Shown: positions 7,828 through 15,593 of the stretch, piece after piece
How positions within the stretch are numbered: position 1 is the first letter of the stretch
Layout of the letters: each line of letters starts with the position of its first letter
NCBI RefSeq assembly: GCF_901482445.1
Contig: NZ_LR590477.1
Coordinates: 1,488,001 to 1,552,000, forward strand
Length of the DNA stretch: 64,000 bases
Source of the DNA: Neisseria lactamica
GTDB taxonomy: Bacteria; Pseudomonadota; Gammaproteobacteria; Burkholderiales; Neisseriaceae
Reading direction: 5' to 3'
The notes under the pieces: model-generated
The model's input: only the letters and a program-made list of their open reading frames with translations
What the model was told of the DNA's origin: nothing
Database searches by the model: none
Program-made: the position numbers and the translations under genes

Positions 7828-8874
7828 TTAAATATCTAGATATCTTTCTGATTGTGCAAGATTTTCATTAAGAGCGACAATGGTTGATAAATCAGTTGTA
7901 TCGTCGGCTTGTTCCAGTTTTACATCACCTTCACTTGCAATCAATGAAAAATAACGGCTTGATATGTTTTTCTCCTTTACTTTGAGGATCTCAAGCTCTC
8001 TCAATAAAAATAAAGAGTGCGTGGCAATAAAGACTTGAATGCCTTGCTGAGATAAAGACCAAATAATACGGGCAGCCACTTTGATCAATTTAGGATTCAG
8101 ATTGGCTTCAGGCTCATCCCAAAATAGATAACCTTTATCCAGCAAAGCCCCTGTTGCGATTAACCGGGCAATCATGACAAATTTCCGCAAACCCTCTGCT
8201 ACCAAAGGAGCTTCAATCTTACCACTCTTGTTTGTCAGCGATAGATAAAACCTTCCTTGTTCTTCAGATACTTTTCCCCCCATCGCATTCTCAATAGGTT
8301 CGAGCAATTCTCGAATTTTTGTTTCTCTGGGACCTTTGGCGAGCGGGTGATTTAATTGCGTACAAGTATCAAACCAAGTTTCTTCAAAAGGGATGCTTTG
8401 GTTTTGATATAAGGAAATGAACCAAGGGCAAAGTGTAATTAATTCGCGGCTGGGTAAGAAGATAGGTGTCGGAGTGTATTCATCTTCTTTCAATCCGATG
8501 CTTTGAACATTAACTTGCGATGATGAATTGCTGGAGAAATTCAGACTACTATGCGTAGTGCCGTTTTGCAGTTTTAAAACAATTTCCGTACGCCCTCGCC
8601 CCTGCAAACGTTTGCTCAACCTGCCCAAGGAATCGGGACGGAAAACATTCAGTAATTTATCGGCAAAACTTTTTTGCAATTCTGTTTTCAGTAATCTGTT
8701 TTTGGTGTTAGATGTTACTTCTAGCAGGCTGTATAAAATTTTTAACAAATGTGTTTTGCCACAACCGTTTTCGGCAACAATAATATTGAGATTTTCAGAA
8801 AATTTAAAAGTATCGTTTGGAAGAACGGTAAAGTTTGTCAACTCAAGCGACTGGATATATTGGTTAGATGACAT
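7828..8874 (-). CDS. SMC/OLD-like AAA ATPase of a candidate two-gene defence module
   Basis: The 348-residue P-loop ATPase starts with a strand (LELTNFTVL) typical of RecF/OLD/AAA_15 proteins. Walker A is AENGCGKT at residues 34-41, a signature-like VAEGLRK is near 225-231, Walker B is YLFWDEPEAN at 249-258 and the H-loop is ATHS at 284-287. It is short, with no zinc hook, long coiled coil or TOPRIM domain, so any effector must be separate; the PD-(D/E)xK-like protein encoded 10 bp downstream is the obvious candidate. The pair sits as an AT-rich block between obg and cysS. The ATPase family is well supported, the role in defence is inference. Confidence 0.75.
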   Translation of the reverse strand: MSSNQYIQSLELTNFTVLPNDTFKFSENLNIIVAENGCGKTHLLKILYSLLEVTSNTKNRLLKTELQKSFADKLLNVFRPDSLGRLSKRLQGRGRTEIVLKLQNGTTHSSLNFSSNSSSQVNVQSIGLKEDEYTPTPIFLPSRELITLCPWFISLYQNQSIPFEETWFDTCTQLNHPLAKGPRETKIRELLEPIENAMGGKVSEEQGRFYLSLTNKSGKIEAPLVAEGLRKFVMIARLIATGALLDKGYLFWDEPEANLNPKLIKVAARIIWSLSQQGIQVFIATHSLFLLRELEILKVKEKNISSRYFSLIASEGDVKLEQADDTTDLSTIVALNENLAQSERYLDI

Positions 8875-8957
8875 TTTTAATCCATTTCAATCTTGCTTTA
8901 AAATTGTTTCAGACAACCTTTTTGTAGAACAAATATCGTCTGAAACCCTTTCTTTTT

Positions 8958-10112
8958 TCACTCCGGTTTAAACACGCCCATATCCGTTTTCGGCTGCTGC
9001 CCGGCAATTTCGGCTTTTGCGGCCGCCTGCTCCGCCTCCGCTTTCTCCGCTTCCAAGCGTTTTTTCTCAGTCAGGTATTGGTTGATTTGGTGTACCAATT
9101 CCTGCGTGCCTTGGTGGGTAAGTGCGCTAATTTGGAAGAGGCGCGGGGTTTCGATGTCGAATTGGAAGCGGTCGTCCGGTTCGGGGCAGTCCCAGCCGAT
9201 GGCTTCAAGGAAAGCTTCGGTGCGTGCTTGGGCTTCTTCTTCGTCGAGCATATCGAGTTTGTTCAGCACCAGCCAGCGCGGTTTGCCGTAAAGTTCTTCA
9301 TCGTATTTGCGTAATTCGTTGATGATGGCGAGTGCCTCTTCGGCGGGGTTGGCGGTTTCGTCGAAGGGCGCCAAATCGACGACGTGCAGCAATAATCCGG
9401 TGCGCGATAAGTGTTTGAGGAAACGATGCCCCAAACCCGCGCCTTCTGCCGCGCCTTCAATCAGGCCGGGAATGTCCGCCATCACGAAACTGTGGTTTTC
9501 GTCGATGCGTACCACGCCCAGGTTCGGATGCAGGGTGGTAAAGGGGTAGTTGGCGATTTTGGGGCGGGCGGCGGAAACGGCGGTAATCAGGGTGGATTTG
9601 CCGGCGTTGGGCATACCCAATAAGCCGACATCGGCAAGGACTTTGAGCTCAAGTTGCAGGGAACGGGTTTCGCCTTCTTCGCCGGGCGTGGATTGTTTCG
9701 GGGCGCGGTTGACGGAGGATTTGAAGTGGATGTTGCCCAAGCCGCCTTTGCCGCCTTTGGCTAGGCAGACGCGCTGACCGTGGTAAGTAAGGTCGGCGAC
9801 GATTTCACCGGTGTCGAGGTCGCGGATGAGTGTGCCGACGGGCATTTTGAGGACGATGTCGTCCGCACCTGCGCCGTAACGGTCGGAACCGTGGCCTTTT
9901 TCGCCGTTTTTGGCTTGGTAGCGTTTGACGAAGCGGTATTCGACGAGGGTGTTGGTGTTTTCGTCGGCTTCCGCCCAGACGCTACCGCCTTTGCCGCCGT
10001 CGCCACCGTCCGGGCCGCCGCGCGGTACGAATTTTTCGCGGCGGAAACTGGTTGCGCCATTACCGCCTTTGCCTGCGGCGACTTCGATTTTTGCTTCGTC
10101 GATGAATTTCAT
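8958..10112 (-). CDS. obg: Obg/CgtA GTPase, ribosome assembly factor
   Basis: The 384-residue protein has a glycine-rich OBG domain over residues 1-158 (GKGGNG, GGPDGGDGGKGG) and a GTPase domain with P-loop GMPNAGKST, switch region FTTLHPNLG, DIPGLIEGA and NKLD. It ends in a charged, low-complexity tail rich in Glu/Ala/Lys. Obg binds the 50S subunit and couples GTP/ppGpp levels to ribosome assembly. The start follows a strand entry typical of the family (MKFIDEAKIEV). Confidence 0.97.
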   Translation of the reverse strand: MKFIDEAKIEVAAGKGGNGATSFRREKFVPRGGPDGGDGGKGGSVWAEADENTNTLVEYRFVKRYQAKNGEKGHGSDRYGAGADDIVLKMPVGTLIRDLDTGEIVADLTYHGQRVCLAKGGKGGLGNIHFKSSVNRAPKQSTPGEEGETRSLQLELKVLADVGLLGMPNAGKSTLITAVSAARPKIANYPFTTLHPNLGVVRIDENHSFVMADIPGLIEGAAEGAGLGHRFLKHLSRTGLLLHVVDLAPFDETANPAEEALAIINELRKYDEELYGKPRWLVLNKLDMLDEEEAQARTEAFLEAIGWDCPEPDDRFQFDIETPRLFQISALTHQGTQELVHQINQYLTEKKRLEAEKAEAEQAAAKAEIAGQQPKTDMGVFKPE

Positions 10113-10398
10113 TCAATGCTCTTGTTTGTTGGTTTCAAATAGGGTTTCAGGCGGATTGCCGTCTGTTTGATGCCGTCTGAACAGATTTTCCGCCGGTATT
10201 ATAAGGTATAAGCGGTTTTTCACATACCGTGGGGCGGCGATTCGCCCTGCCTGCCCCGATGGTTTTGAAACAAATCTGCGCCCCGGAGGCAAAATATGCC
10301 GCCGCCTTCGGTACAGGCGCGCCTTGCCGATATAGCGTTAACCGGGTCTTTCCGGACGGAAAGCCATCCCTCCGCACACCGCCCGAAGCGGCAAAAGA

Positions 10399-11283
10399 CT
10401 AAAGCAAATCTTTGTTTTTACAAGACAAGGCAAAATCGTACAAAGCCTTTTTACCCTCGCCCGTGATTTTGGCGGCAAGCTCCGCCGCCTGTTTGGTCGG
10501 CAGCTCGGCTGTGAGGATTTTCATGATGTTTTGCGCGGACTCGGACAAGCCTTCGTGTTTTTCATCCTGCGCCGGATAAAGCACCAACACCATCTCGCCG
10601 CGCGATTGGTTGCCGTCTGCCGCCAATGCCGTCTGAAGCTCCCCCGGCGTGCCGCTTAAGAACGTTTCAAACGTTTTGGTGATTTCGCGCGCCAGCATTA
10701 ATCGGCGTTCGGGGAACAGTTCCGCCATATCGGCAAGCGTCGCCGCAATTCGGTGCGGCGTTTCAAACATCACGACGGGAAACACCGCCCGCACCCATTT
10801 GGCAAACAGTTTCCTGCGTTCGCCCGATTTCGGCGGCACAAAACCGTTGAAATAAAAATCAGATCCTTCCACACCGGCCACGCTCAAAGCCGCCATCACC
10901 GCGCTTGCGCCGACAACAGGGACAACTTTAAACCCCGCTTCGCGCACGCGGCGGGCGAGTTTCGCACCCGGGTCGCACACGGCCGGTGTACCCGCATCGG
11001 AAACCTGTGCCACAACCATGCCGTCTGAAAGATAGCCGATAATCTTGTCCGCCATCTGCCGTTCGTTGTGTTCGCGCACACTGACGAGTTTGCCCTGAAT
11101 GCCATACGCACTCAAAAGCTGCGCGGTCACGCGCGTGTCCTCGGCGCAAACAACGTCCGCCGCCTGCAATACCGCCAAAGCGCGCAGGGTAATGTCTGCC
11201 AAATTGCCGATGGGCGTGGCAACCACGTATAATGTCCCTCCGACGACGCTGTCGGAGGCTTTCTGCAAGTGTTTCTGAAACAT
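10399..11283 (-). CDS. rsmI: 16S rRNA 2'-O-ribose C1402 methyltransferase
   Basis: The 294-residue SAM-dependent methyltransferase is of the tetrapyrrole-methylase fold. N-terminal LYVVATPIGNLADIT, CAEDTRVT, the SDAGTPAVCDPG loop and GVEGSDFYFNGF are the RsmI signatures. It modifies the decoding centre together with RsmH. The gene diverges from yraN with about 45 bp between starts, matching the conserved rsmI/yraN/diaA-type/dolP neighbourhood of beta- and gammaproteobacteria. Confidence 0.95.
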   Translation of the reverse strand: MFQKHLQKASDSVVGGTLYVVATPIGNLADITLRALAVLQAADVVCAEDTRVTAQLLSAYGIQGKLVSVREHNERQMADKIIGYLSDGMVVAQVSDAGTPAVCDPGAKLARRVREAGFKVVPVVGASAVMAALSVAGVEGSDFYFNGFVPPKSGERRKLFAKWVRAVFPVVMFETPHRIAATLADMAELFPERRLMLAREITKTFETFLSGTPGELQTALAADGNQSRGEMVLVLYPAQDEKHEGLSESAQNIMKILTAELPTKQAAELAAKITGEGKKALYDFALSCKNKDLL

Positions 11284-11328
11284 AAGAATACCGTCTGAAA
11301 AACAGACATTATAAAGGTTAAACCGATT

Positions 11329-11676
11329 ATGCGCTTAAACCACAAACAGGGCGAGGCAGGCGAAGATGCCGCGCTCGCCTTCCTCCAATCCCAAGGCTGC
11401 ACGCTGCTTGCCCGCAACTGGCACTGCGCCTACGGCGAAATCGACCTGATTGTCAAAAACGGCGGCATGATTCTGTTTGTTGAAGTAAAATACCGCAAAG
11501 ACCAACGGTTCGGCGGCGCGGCATACAGCATTTCGCCGTCCAAATTATTGAAACTGCAACGAAGTGTAGAGTATTATCTGCAACAGAACAGGCTGACCAA
11601 CGTACCGTGCCGCCTAGATGCGGTACTCATCGAAGGAAACCGCCCGCCCGAGTGGATACAGAATATTACAGGTTGA
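11329..11676 (+). CDS. yraN: UPF0102 (YraN) endonuclease-fold protein
   Basis: The 115-residue protein is of the restriction-endonuclease-like fold. GEAGEDAALAFL near the N-terminus and GEIDLIV...FVEVKYRK give the E, D and E-x-K residues of the nuclease-like core. Function is unproven in the family. It is 4 bp ahead of gmhA and part of a yraN-gmhA-dolP unit on the plus strand. Confidence 0.93.
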   Translation: MRLNHKQGEAGEDAALAFLQSQGCTLLARNWHCAYGEIDLIVKNGGMILFVEVKYRKDQRFGGAAYSISPSKLLKLQRSVEYYLQQNRLTNVPCRLDAVLIEGNRPPEWIQNITG

Positions 11677-11680
11677 CGAT

Positions 11681-12274
11681 ATGACGACATTACCAGAACG
11701 CGTTGCCGCCCATTTTGCCGAAAGCATCCGCGCCAAACAGGAAGCCGGGAAAGTGCTCGCCGAACCCGCCGCGCAGGCTGCCGAGATGATGCTGCAATGC
11801 CTGATGAACGACGGCAAAATCCTGATATGCGGCAACGGCGGTTCGGCTGCCGACGCACAACATTTTGCCGCCGAAATGACCGGGCGTTTTGAAAAAGAAC
11901 GTATGGAACTCGCCGCCGTCGCCCTGACCACCGACACGTCCGCCCTGACCGCCATCGGCAACGACTACGGCTTCGATTACATCTTCAGCAAACAAGTGCG
12001 CGCCCTCGGACGCGCCGGCGACATTCTCGTCGGCATTTCCACCTCCGGCAATTCCGCCAACGTCGCCGAAGCCGTCAAAGCCGCCCACGAACACGATATG
12101 CGCGTCGTCGCACTGACCGGCCGCGACGGCGGCAAAATCGCCGCGATGCTCAAAGACACCGACGTACTGCTCAACGTCCCCCATCCGCGCACCGCCCGCA
12201 TTCAGGAAAACCACATCCTGCTGATACACGCCATATGCGACTGTATCGACTCCGTGCTGCTGGAAGGCATCTGA
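11681..12274 (+). CDS. gmhA: Phosphoheptose isomerase (SIS-domain protein)
   Basis: The 197-residue protein isomerises sedoheptulose 7-phosphate to D-glycero-D-manno-heptose 7-phosphate, the first step of the heptose pathway. It has GNGGSAADAQHFAAEMTGRF, GISTSGNS and the C-terminal RIQENH...IHAICD. It occupies the position of E. coli diaA, a catalytically dead relative, but keeps the active-site glutamate (AAEM) and histidine (IHAI) that DiaA has lost, which supports isomerase activity. I used ATG 11681; the longer frame runs back through yraN. It pairs functionally with rfaE2 at the left edge. Confidence 0.92.
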   Translation: MTTLPERVAAHFAESIRAKQEAGKVLAEPAAQAAEMMLQCLMNDGKILICGNGGSAADAQHFAAEMTGRFEKERMELAAVALTTDTSALTAIGNDYGFDYIFSKQVRALGRAGDILVGISTSGNSANVAEAVKAAHEHDMRVVALTGRDGGKIAAMLKDTDVLLNVPHPRTARIQENHILLIHAICDCIDSVLLEGI

Positions 12275-12328
12275 CCCTTTTCCCGCCGCGCCGCAATGCC
12301 GTCCGAACCGATGAAGAAAGGAAATCCC

Positions 12329-12937
12329 GTGAAATTCAAACCGCACACCGTCCGCATACTCATTACCGCCATTTTCAGCCTTGCCCTTAGCGGCTGCGTC
12401 AGCGCAGTAATCGGAAGCGCCGCCGTCGGCGCGAAATCCGCCGTCGACCGCCGCACCACCGGCGCGCAAACCGACGACAACGTTATGGCGTTGCGTATCG
12501 AAACCACCGCCCGTTCCTACCTGCGCCAAAACAACCAAACCAAAGGCTACACGCCCCAAATCTCCGTCGTCGGCTACAACCGCCACCTGCTGCTGCTCGG
12601 ACAAGTCGCCACCGAAGGCGAGAAACAGTTCGTCGGTCAGATTGCACGTTCCGAACAGGCCGCCGAAGGCGTGTACAACTACATTACCGTCGCCTCCCTG
12701 CCGCGCACTGCGGGCGACATCGCCGGCGACACTTGGAACACATCCAAAGTCCGCGCCACGCTGCTGGGCATCAGCCCCGCCACACAGGCGCGCGTCAAAA
12801 TCGTTACCTACGGCAACGTAACCTACGTTATGGGCATCCTCACCCCCGAAGAACAGGCGCAGATTACCCAAAAAGTCAGCACCACCGTCGGCGTACAAAA
12901 AGTCATTACCCTCTACCAAAACTACGTCCAACGCTGA
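12329..12937 (+). CDS. dolP: Dual-BON-domain outer membrane lipoprotein DolP (antigen GNA2091)
   Basis: The 202-residue lipoprotein starts at a GTG preceded by AAGAAAGGAAA. The signal peptide ends in the lipobox LSGC with the lipidated cysteine at 23. Two BON domains follow (about residues 45-115 and 125-195). DolP/YraP supports outer-membrane integrity at division sites. This sequence corresponds to the meningococcal protein known as GNA2091, used as a fusion partner in a licensed protein vaccine. The order yraN-gmhA-dolP is conserved in other proteobacteria. An upstream in-frame ATG at 12296 has no signal-peptide logic. Confidence 0.93.
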   Translation: MKFKPHTVRILITAIFSLALSGCVSAVIGSAAVGAKSAVDRRTTGAQTDDNVMALRIETTARSYLRQNNQTKGYTPQISVVGYNRHLLLLGQVATEGEKQFVGQIARSEQAAEGVYNYITVASLPRTAGDIAGDTWNTSKVRATLLGISPATQARVKIVTYGNVTYVMGILTPEEQAQITQKVSTTVGVQKVITLYQNYVQR

Positions 12938-12942
12938 CTCGG

Positions 12943-12975
12943 CAATGCCGTCTGAACCGCCTTCAGACGGCATTG
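12943..12975 (+). terminator. DUS inverted-repeat terminator after dolP
   Basis: CAATGCCGTCTGAA pairs with its complement around a 5-base loop, 6 bp after the dolP stop. It separates dolP from the next gene. Confidence 0.7.
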
Positions 12976-13001
12976 CCCGACACCCCAAAAGCACAATCAA
13001 A

Positions 13002-13586
13002 ATGGCAAAAAAACCGAACAAACCCTTCAGGCTGACCCCCAAATTCCTGATACGCGCCGTATTGCTCATCTGTATCACCGCCATCGGCGCATTGGCAGTA
13101 GGCATCGTCAGCACATTCAACCCGAACGGCGGCAAAACCCTCCAAACCGAACCGCAGCACACCGACAGCCCCAGCGAAACCGAATTCTGGCTGCCAAACG
13201 GCGCAGTCGGACAAGGTGCGGCACATCCCGAACCGGCCCCGTCTGAACCCGAAAGTGCGGACGATGAAAACGAAAGCGGCGGCAAACCGCCCCTTCCCGC
13301 CCCTGCCAAAAAAAACCGTGCCAAACCGCGTCCTTCGGATGCGGTCCGGGCTGCCGATCCGTTAACCGCCGCCGAAACACAAGCTGAAAAAACACTCAAC
13401 GAAACCCCCGTACTGCCCACAAACATCCCCCGTCCCGAGACCAAAAAAGAAACACCCGAAGAACAGGCGCAGCCCAAAGAAACACCCAAAGAAAAAGAAA
13501 CGCCCAAAGAAAACCATACCAAACCGGACACCCCGAAAAACACGCCGCCCAAACCCCATAAAGAGATTCTCGACAACCTCTTCTGA
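13002..13586 (+). CDS. Membrane-anchored periplasmic protein with Lys/Pro/Glu-rich tail
   Basis: The 194-residue protein has a basic start (MAKKPNKPFRLTPK) and one transmembrane helix at about residues 18-38. A long low-complexity region rich in P, E, K, T and A follows, including imperfect repeats of KETPKE units near residues 150-180. It is a single-span protein with an extended periplasmic arm. I do not recognise a domain. A start 19 codons upstream lies inside the DUS terminator and is unlikely. It precedes map by 39 bp. Confidence 0.75.
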   Translation: MAKKPNKPFRLTPKFLIRAVLLICITAIGALAVGIVSTFNPNGGKTLQTEPQHTDSPSETEFWLPNGAVGQGAAHPEPAPSEPESADDENESGGKPPLPAPAKKNRAKPRPSDAVRAADPLTAAETQAEKTLNETPVLPTNIPRPETKKETPEEQAQPKETPKEKETPKENHTKPDTPKNTPPKPHKEILDNLF

Positions 13587-13625
13587 CCCGGCGCGGCAGG
13601 CACACCCGCAATACAAGGAAGCATT

Positions 13626-14405
13626 ATGAACGGCATCATCATCAAAACCCCCGAAGAAATCGAAAAAATGCGCGAACTGGGCAAACTCGTCGCCGAAGCC
13701 CTCGACTACATCGGACAATTCGTCAAACCCGGCATCACCACCGACGAAATCGACAAACTCGTTTACGACTACCACGTCAACGTCCAAGGCGGCTATCCCG
13801 CCCCCCTGCACTACGGCAACCCGCCCTACCCCAAATCCTGCTGCACCTCCGTCAACCACGTCATCTGCCACGGCATTCCCGACGACAAACCGCTCAAAGA
13901 AGGCGACATTATCAACATCGACCTCACCATCAAAAAAGACGGCTTCCACGGCGACTCCAGCCGTATGTTTACCGTCGGCAAAGTTTCCCCCATCGCCCGA
14001 CGGCTGATCGACGTAACCCACGCCTCTATGATGGCGGGCATCGAAGCCGTCAAACCCGGCGCGACACTGGGCGACGTAGGCTACGCCTGCCAACAGGTTG
14101 CCGAAAACGCCGGCTATTCCGTCGTACAGGAATTTTGCGGACACGGCATCGGGCGCGGTTTCCACGAAGCCCCGCAAGTTTTGCACTACGGAAAAAAAGG
14201 ACAGGGCCCCGTTCTAAAACCGGGTATGATTTTTACCGTCGAACCGATGATCAACCAAGGCAAACGCCACCTGCGTATCCTCAACGACGGCTGGACGGTG
14301 GTTACCAAAGACCGCTCCCTCTCCGCCCAATGGGAACACGAAGTCTTGGTGACCGAAACCGGCTACGAAATCCTCACCGTCAGCCCGGCTACCGGCAAAC
14401 CCTAA
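13626..14405 (+). CDS. map: Methionine aminopeptidase type I
   Basis: The 259-residue metalloprotease removes the initiator methionine from nascent proteins. Metal ligands of the pita-bread fold are visible: the aspartates in INIDLTIKKDGFHGDSS, the histidine in GHGIGRGFHEAP, and the glutamates in TVEPMI and QWEHEVLVTE. The start has an AAGGAAG site. The tail ends shortly after the last ligand as in other type Ia enzymes. Confidence 0.97.
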   Translation: MNGIIIKTPEEIEKMRELGKLVAEALDYIGQFVKPGITTDEIDKLVYDYHVNVQGGYPAPLHYGNPPYPKSCCTSVNHVICHGIPDDKPLKEGDIINIDLTIKKDGFHGDSSRMFTVGKVSPIARRLIDVTHASMMAGIEAVKPGATLGDVGYACQQVAENAGYSVVQEFCGHGIGRGFHEAPQVLHYGKKGQGPVLKPGMIFTVEPMINQGKRHLRILNDGWTVVTKDRSLSAQWEHEVLVTETGYEILTVSPATGKP

Positions 14406-14548
14406 CCCCCCTATAGAAATAAACAATGCCGTCTGAAAGAAACGAAGATATAATATGCAATATAAAAATAGGTTTGACTCGGCACATTACAAAAATAAAG
14501 TAAATTAAAATTTACGCGGCAACCAAACAAACTCTAAAAGGAATTCCC

Positions 14549-14848
14549 ATGAAAGTATTTGAAGAGATTGAAGATGTTAAAGCCATCCGCAAAAAGACCG
14601 GGCTGAACCAGATAGACTTTTGGGGCAAGGTCGGCGTTACCCAATCCGGAGGCTCGCGCTACGAAACCGGCCGCAAGATGCCCAAACCCGTACGCGAACT
14701 GCTCCGCCTCGTCCATATCGAATGCCTCGATTTGGCGAAAGTCAACAAAAAAGATATGGAAATCGCCGCCCTGTTGAAAAAACACCATCCCGACCTGTAT
14801 GCCGAATTGTCCAAACAGACTAAGGCCGAAAGAAAAAAACAAGGTTAA
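14549..14848 (+). CDS. Helix-turn-helix (XRE-like) regulator
   Basis: The 99-residue basic protein has a helix-turn-helix at about residues 8-40: RKKTGLNQIDFWGKVGVTQSG followed by SRYETGR, the pattern of MqsA/XRE-type DNA-binding domains. The C-terminal part is a lysine-rich helix. It has a strong AAAAGGAA site and an AT-rich upstream region, plus its own terminator, so it is a single-gene unit. The target is unknown; autoregulation is plausible. Confidence 0.8.
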   Translation: MKVFEEIEDVKAIRKKTGLNQIDFWGKVGVTQSGGSRYETGRKMPKPVRELLRLVHIECLDLAKVNKKDMEIAALLKKHHPDLYAELSKQTKAERKKQG

Positions 14849-14855
14849 ACCGCAA

Positions 14856-14877
14856 CCTCCGGACATCCGGAGGTTTT
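14856..14877 (+). terminator. Rho-independent terminator after the HTH gene
   Basis: CCTCCGGA and TCCGGAGG form a tight stem with a short loop, followed by TTTTT. Confidence 0.9.
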
Positions 14878-15031
14878 TCATTTCCGAAAAACGCCAACAA
14901 TGCCGTCTGAAACGCCGAACCTGCCTTTTTACAAACTTTATCCAATTTCCTGTTTATTTCGGGATACGCCGACATTAGAATGTCAAACAACCCGAAACGG
15001 GCAAACTCCACATCTATCCAAAGGAATAAAA

Positions 15032-15406
15032 ATGAAACTTCTGACCACCGCAATCCTGTCTTCCGCAATCGCGCTCAGCAGTATGGCTGCCGCCGCCGGC
15101 ACGGACAACCCCACCGTTGCCAAAAAAACCGTCAGCTACGTCTGCCAGCAAGGTAAAAAAGTCAAAGTAACCTACGGCTTCAACAAACAGGGCCTGACCA
15201 CATACGCCTCCGCCGTCATCAACGGCAAACGCGTGCAAATGCCTGTCAATTTGGACAAATCCGACAATGTGGAAACATTCTACGGCAAAGAAGGCGGTTA
15301 TGTTTTGGGTACCGGCGTGATGGATGGCAAATCCTACCGCAAACAGCCCATTATGATTACCGCACCTGACAACCAAATCGTCTTCAAAGACTGTTCCCCA
15401 CGTTAA
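15032..15406 (+). CDS. Adhesin complex protein (ACP), MliC-like lysozyme inhibitor
   Basis: The 124-residue exported protein has a signal peptide of about 20 residues (MKLLTTAILSSAIALSSMAA). The mature domain has cysteines in YVCQQGKK and FKDCSPR that would join the ends of a small beta-barrel, and a central YGKEGGYVLGTG segment, as in MliC/PliC-type inhibitors. The meningococcal protein is known as an outer-membrane adhesin that inhibits human lysozyme and is a vaccine candidate. The start at 15032 follows AAAGGAA. Confidence 0.88.
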   Translation: MKLLTTAILSSAIALSSMAAAAGTDNPTVAKKTVSYVCQQGKKVKVTYGFNKQGLTTYASAVINGKRVQMPVNLDKSDNVETFYGKEGGYVLGTGVMDGKSYRKQPIMITAPDNQIVFKDCSPR

Positions 15407-15418
15407 TCAGGCAACAAA

Positions 15419-15454
15419 AAACAGCGTTTTCAGAAATGAAAACGCTGTTTTTTT
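15419..15454 (+). terminator. Strong Rho-independent terminator after the ACP gene
   Basis: ACAGCGTTTTC pairs with GAAAACGCTGT and is followed by a run of seven Ts. A preceding A-run makes it bidirectional. Confidence 0.93.
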
Positions 15455-15593
15455 GACCGTTCCATTATTCGCAAAAGGGAAAAAACGATTACCTGCCCCG
15501 TGTATCAAAACCTGCCCTGCCGGATGAAGGGCACAACCAGCAGGGACGGCATCAACACCATATGGGGGTACGGCTTTTCTTGAAAGATTCGGC

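Noticed and set aside
10147..10377. 76-codon minus-strand frame upstream of obg
   Set aside because: No ribosome site, composition like translated intergenic sequence, and it spans a DUS.
11690..13684. 664-codon minus-strand open frame
   Set aside because: It is antisense to gmhA, dolP, the Lys/Pro-rich protein and part of map, all well supported. Glycine/valine-rich nonsense composition marks a GC-skew shadow.
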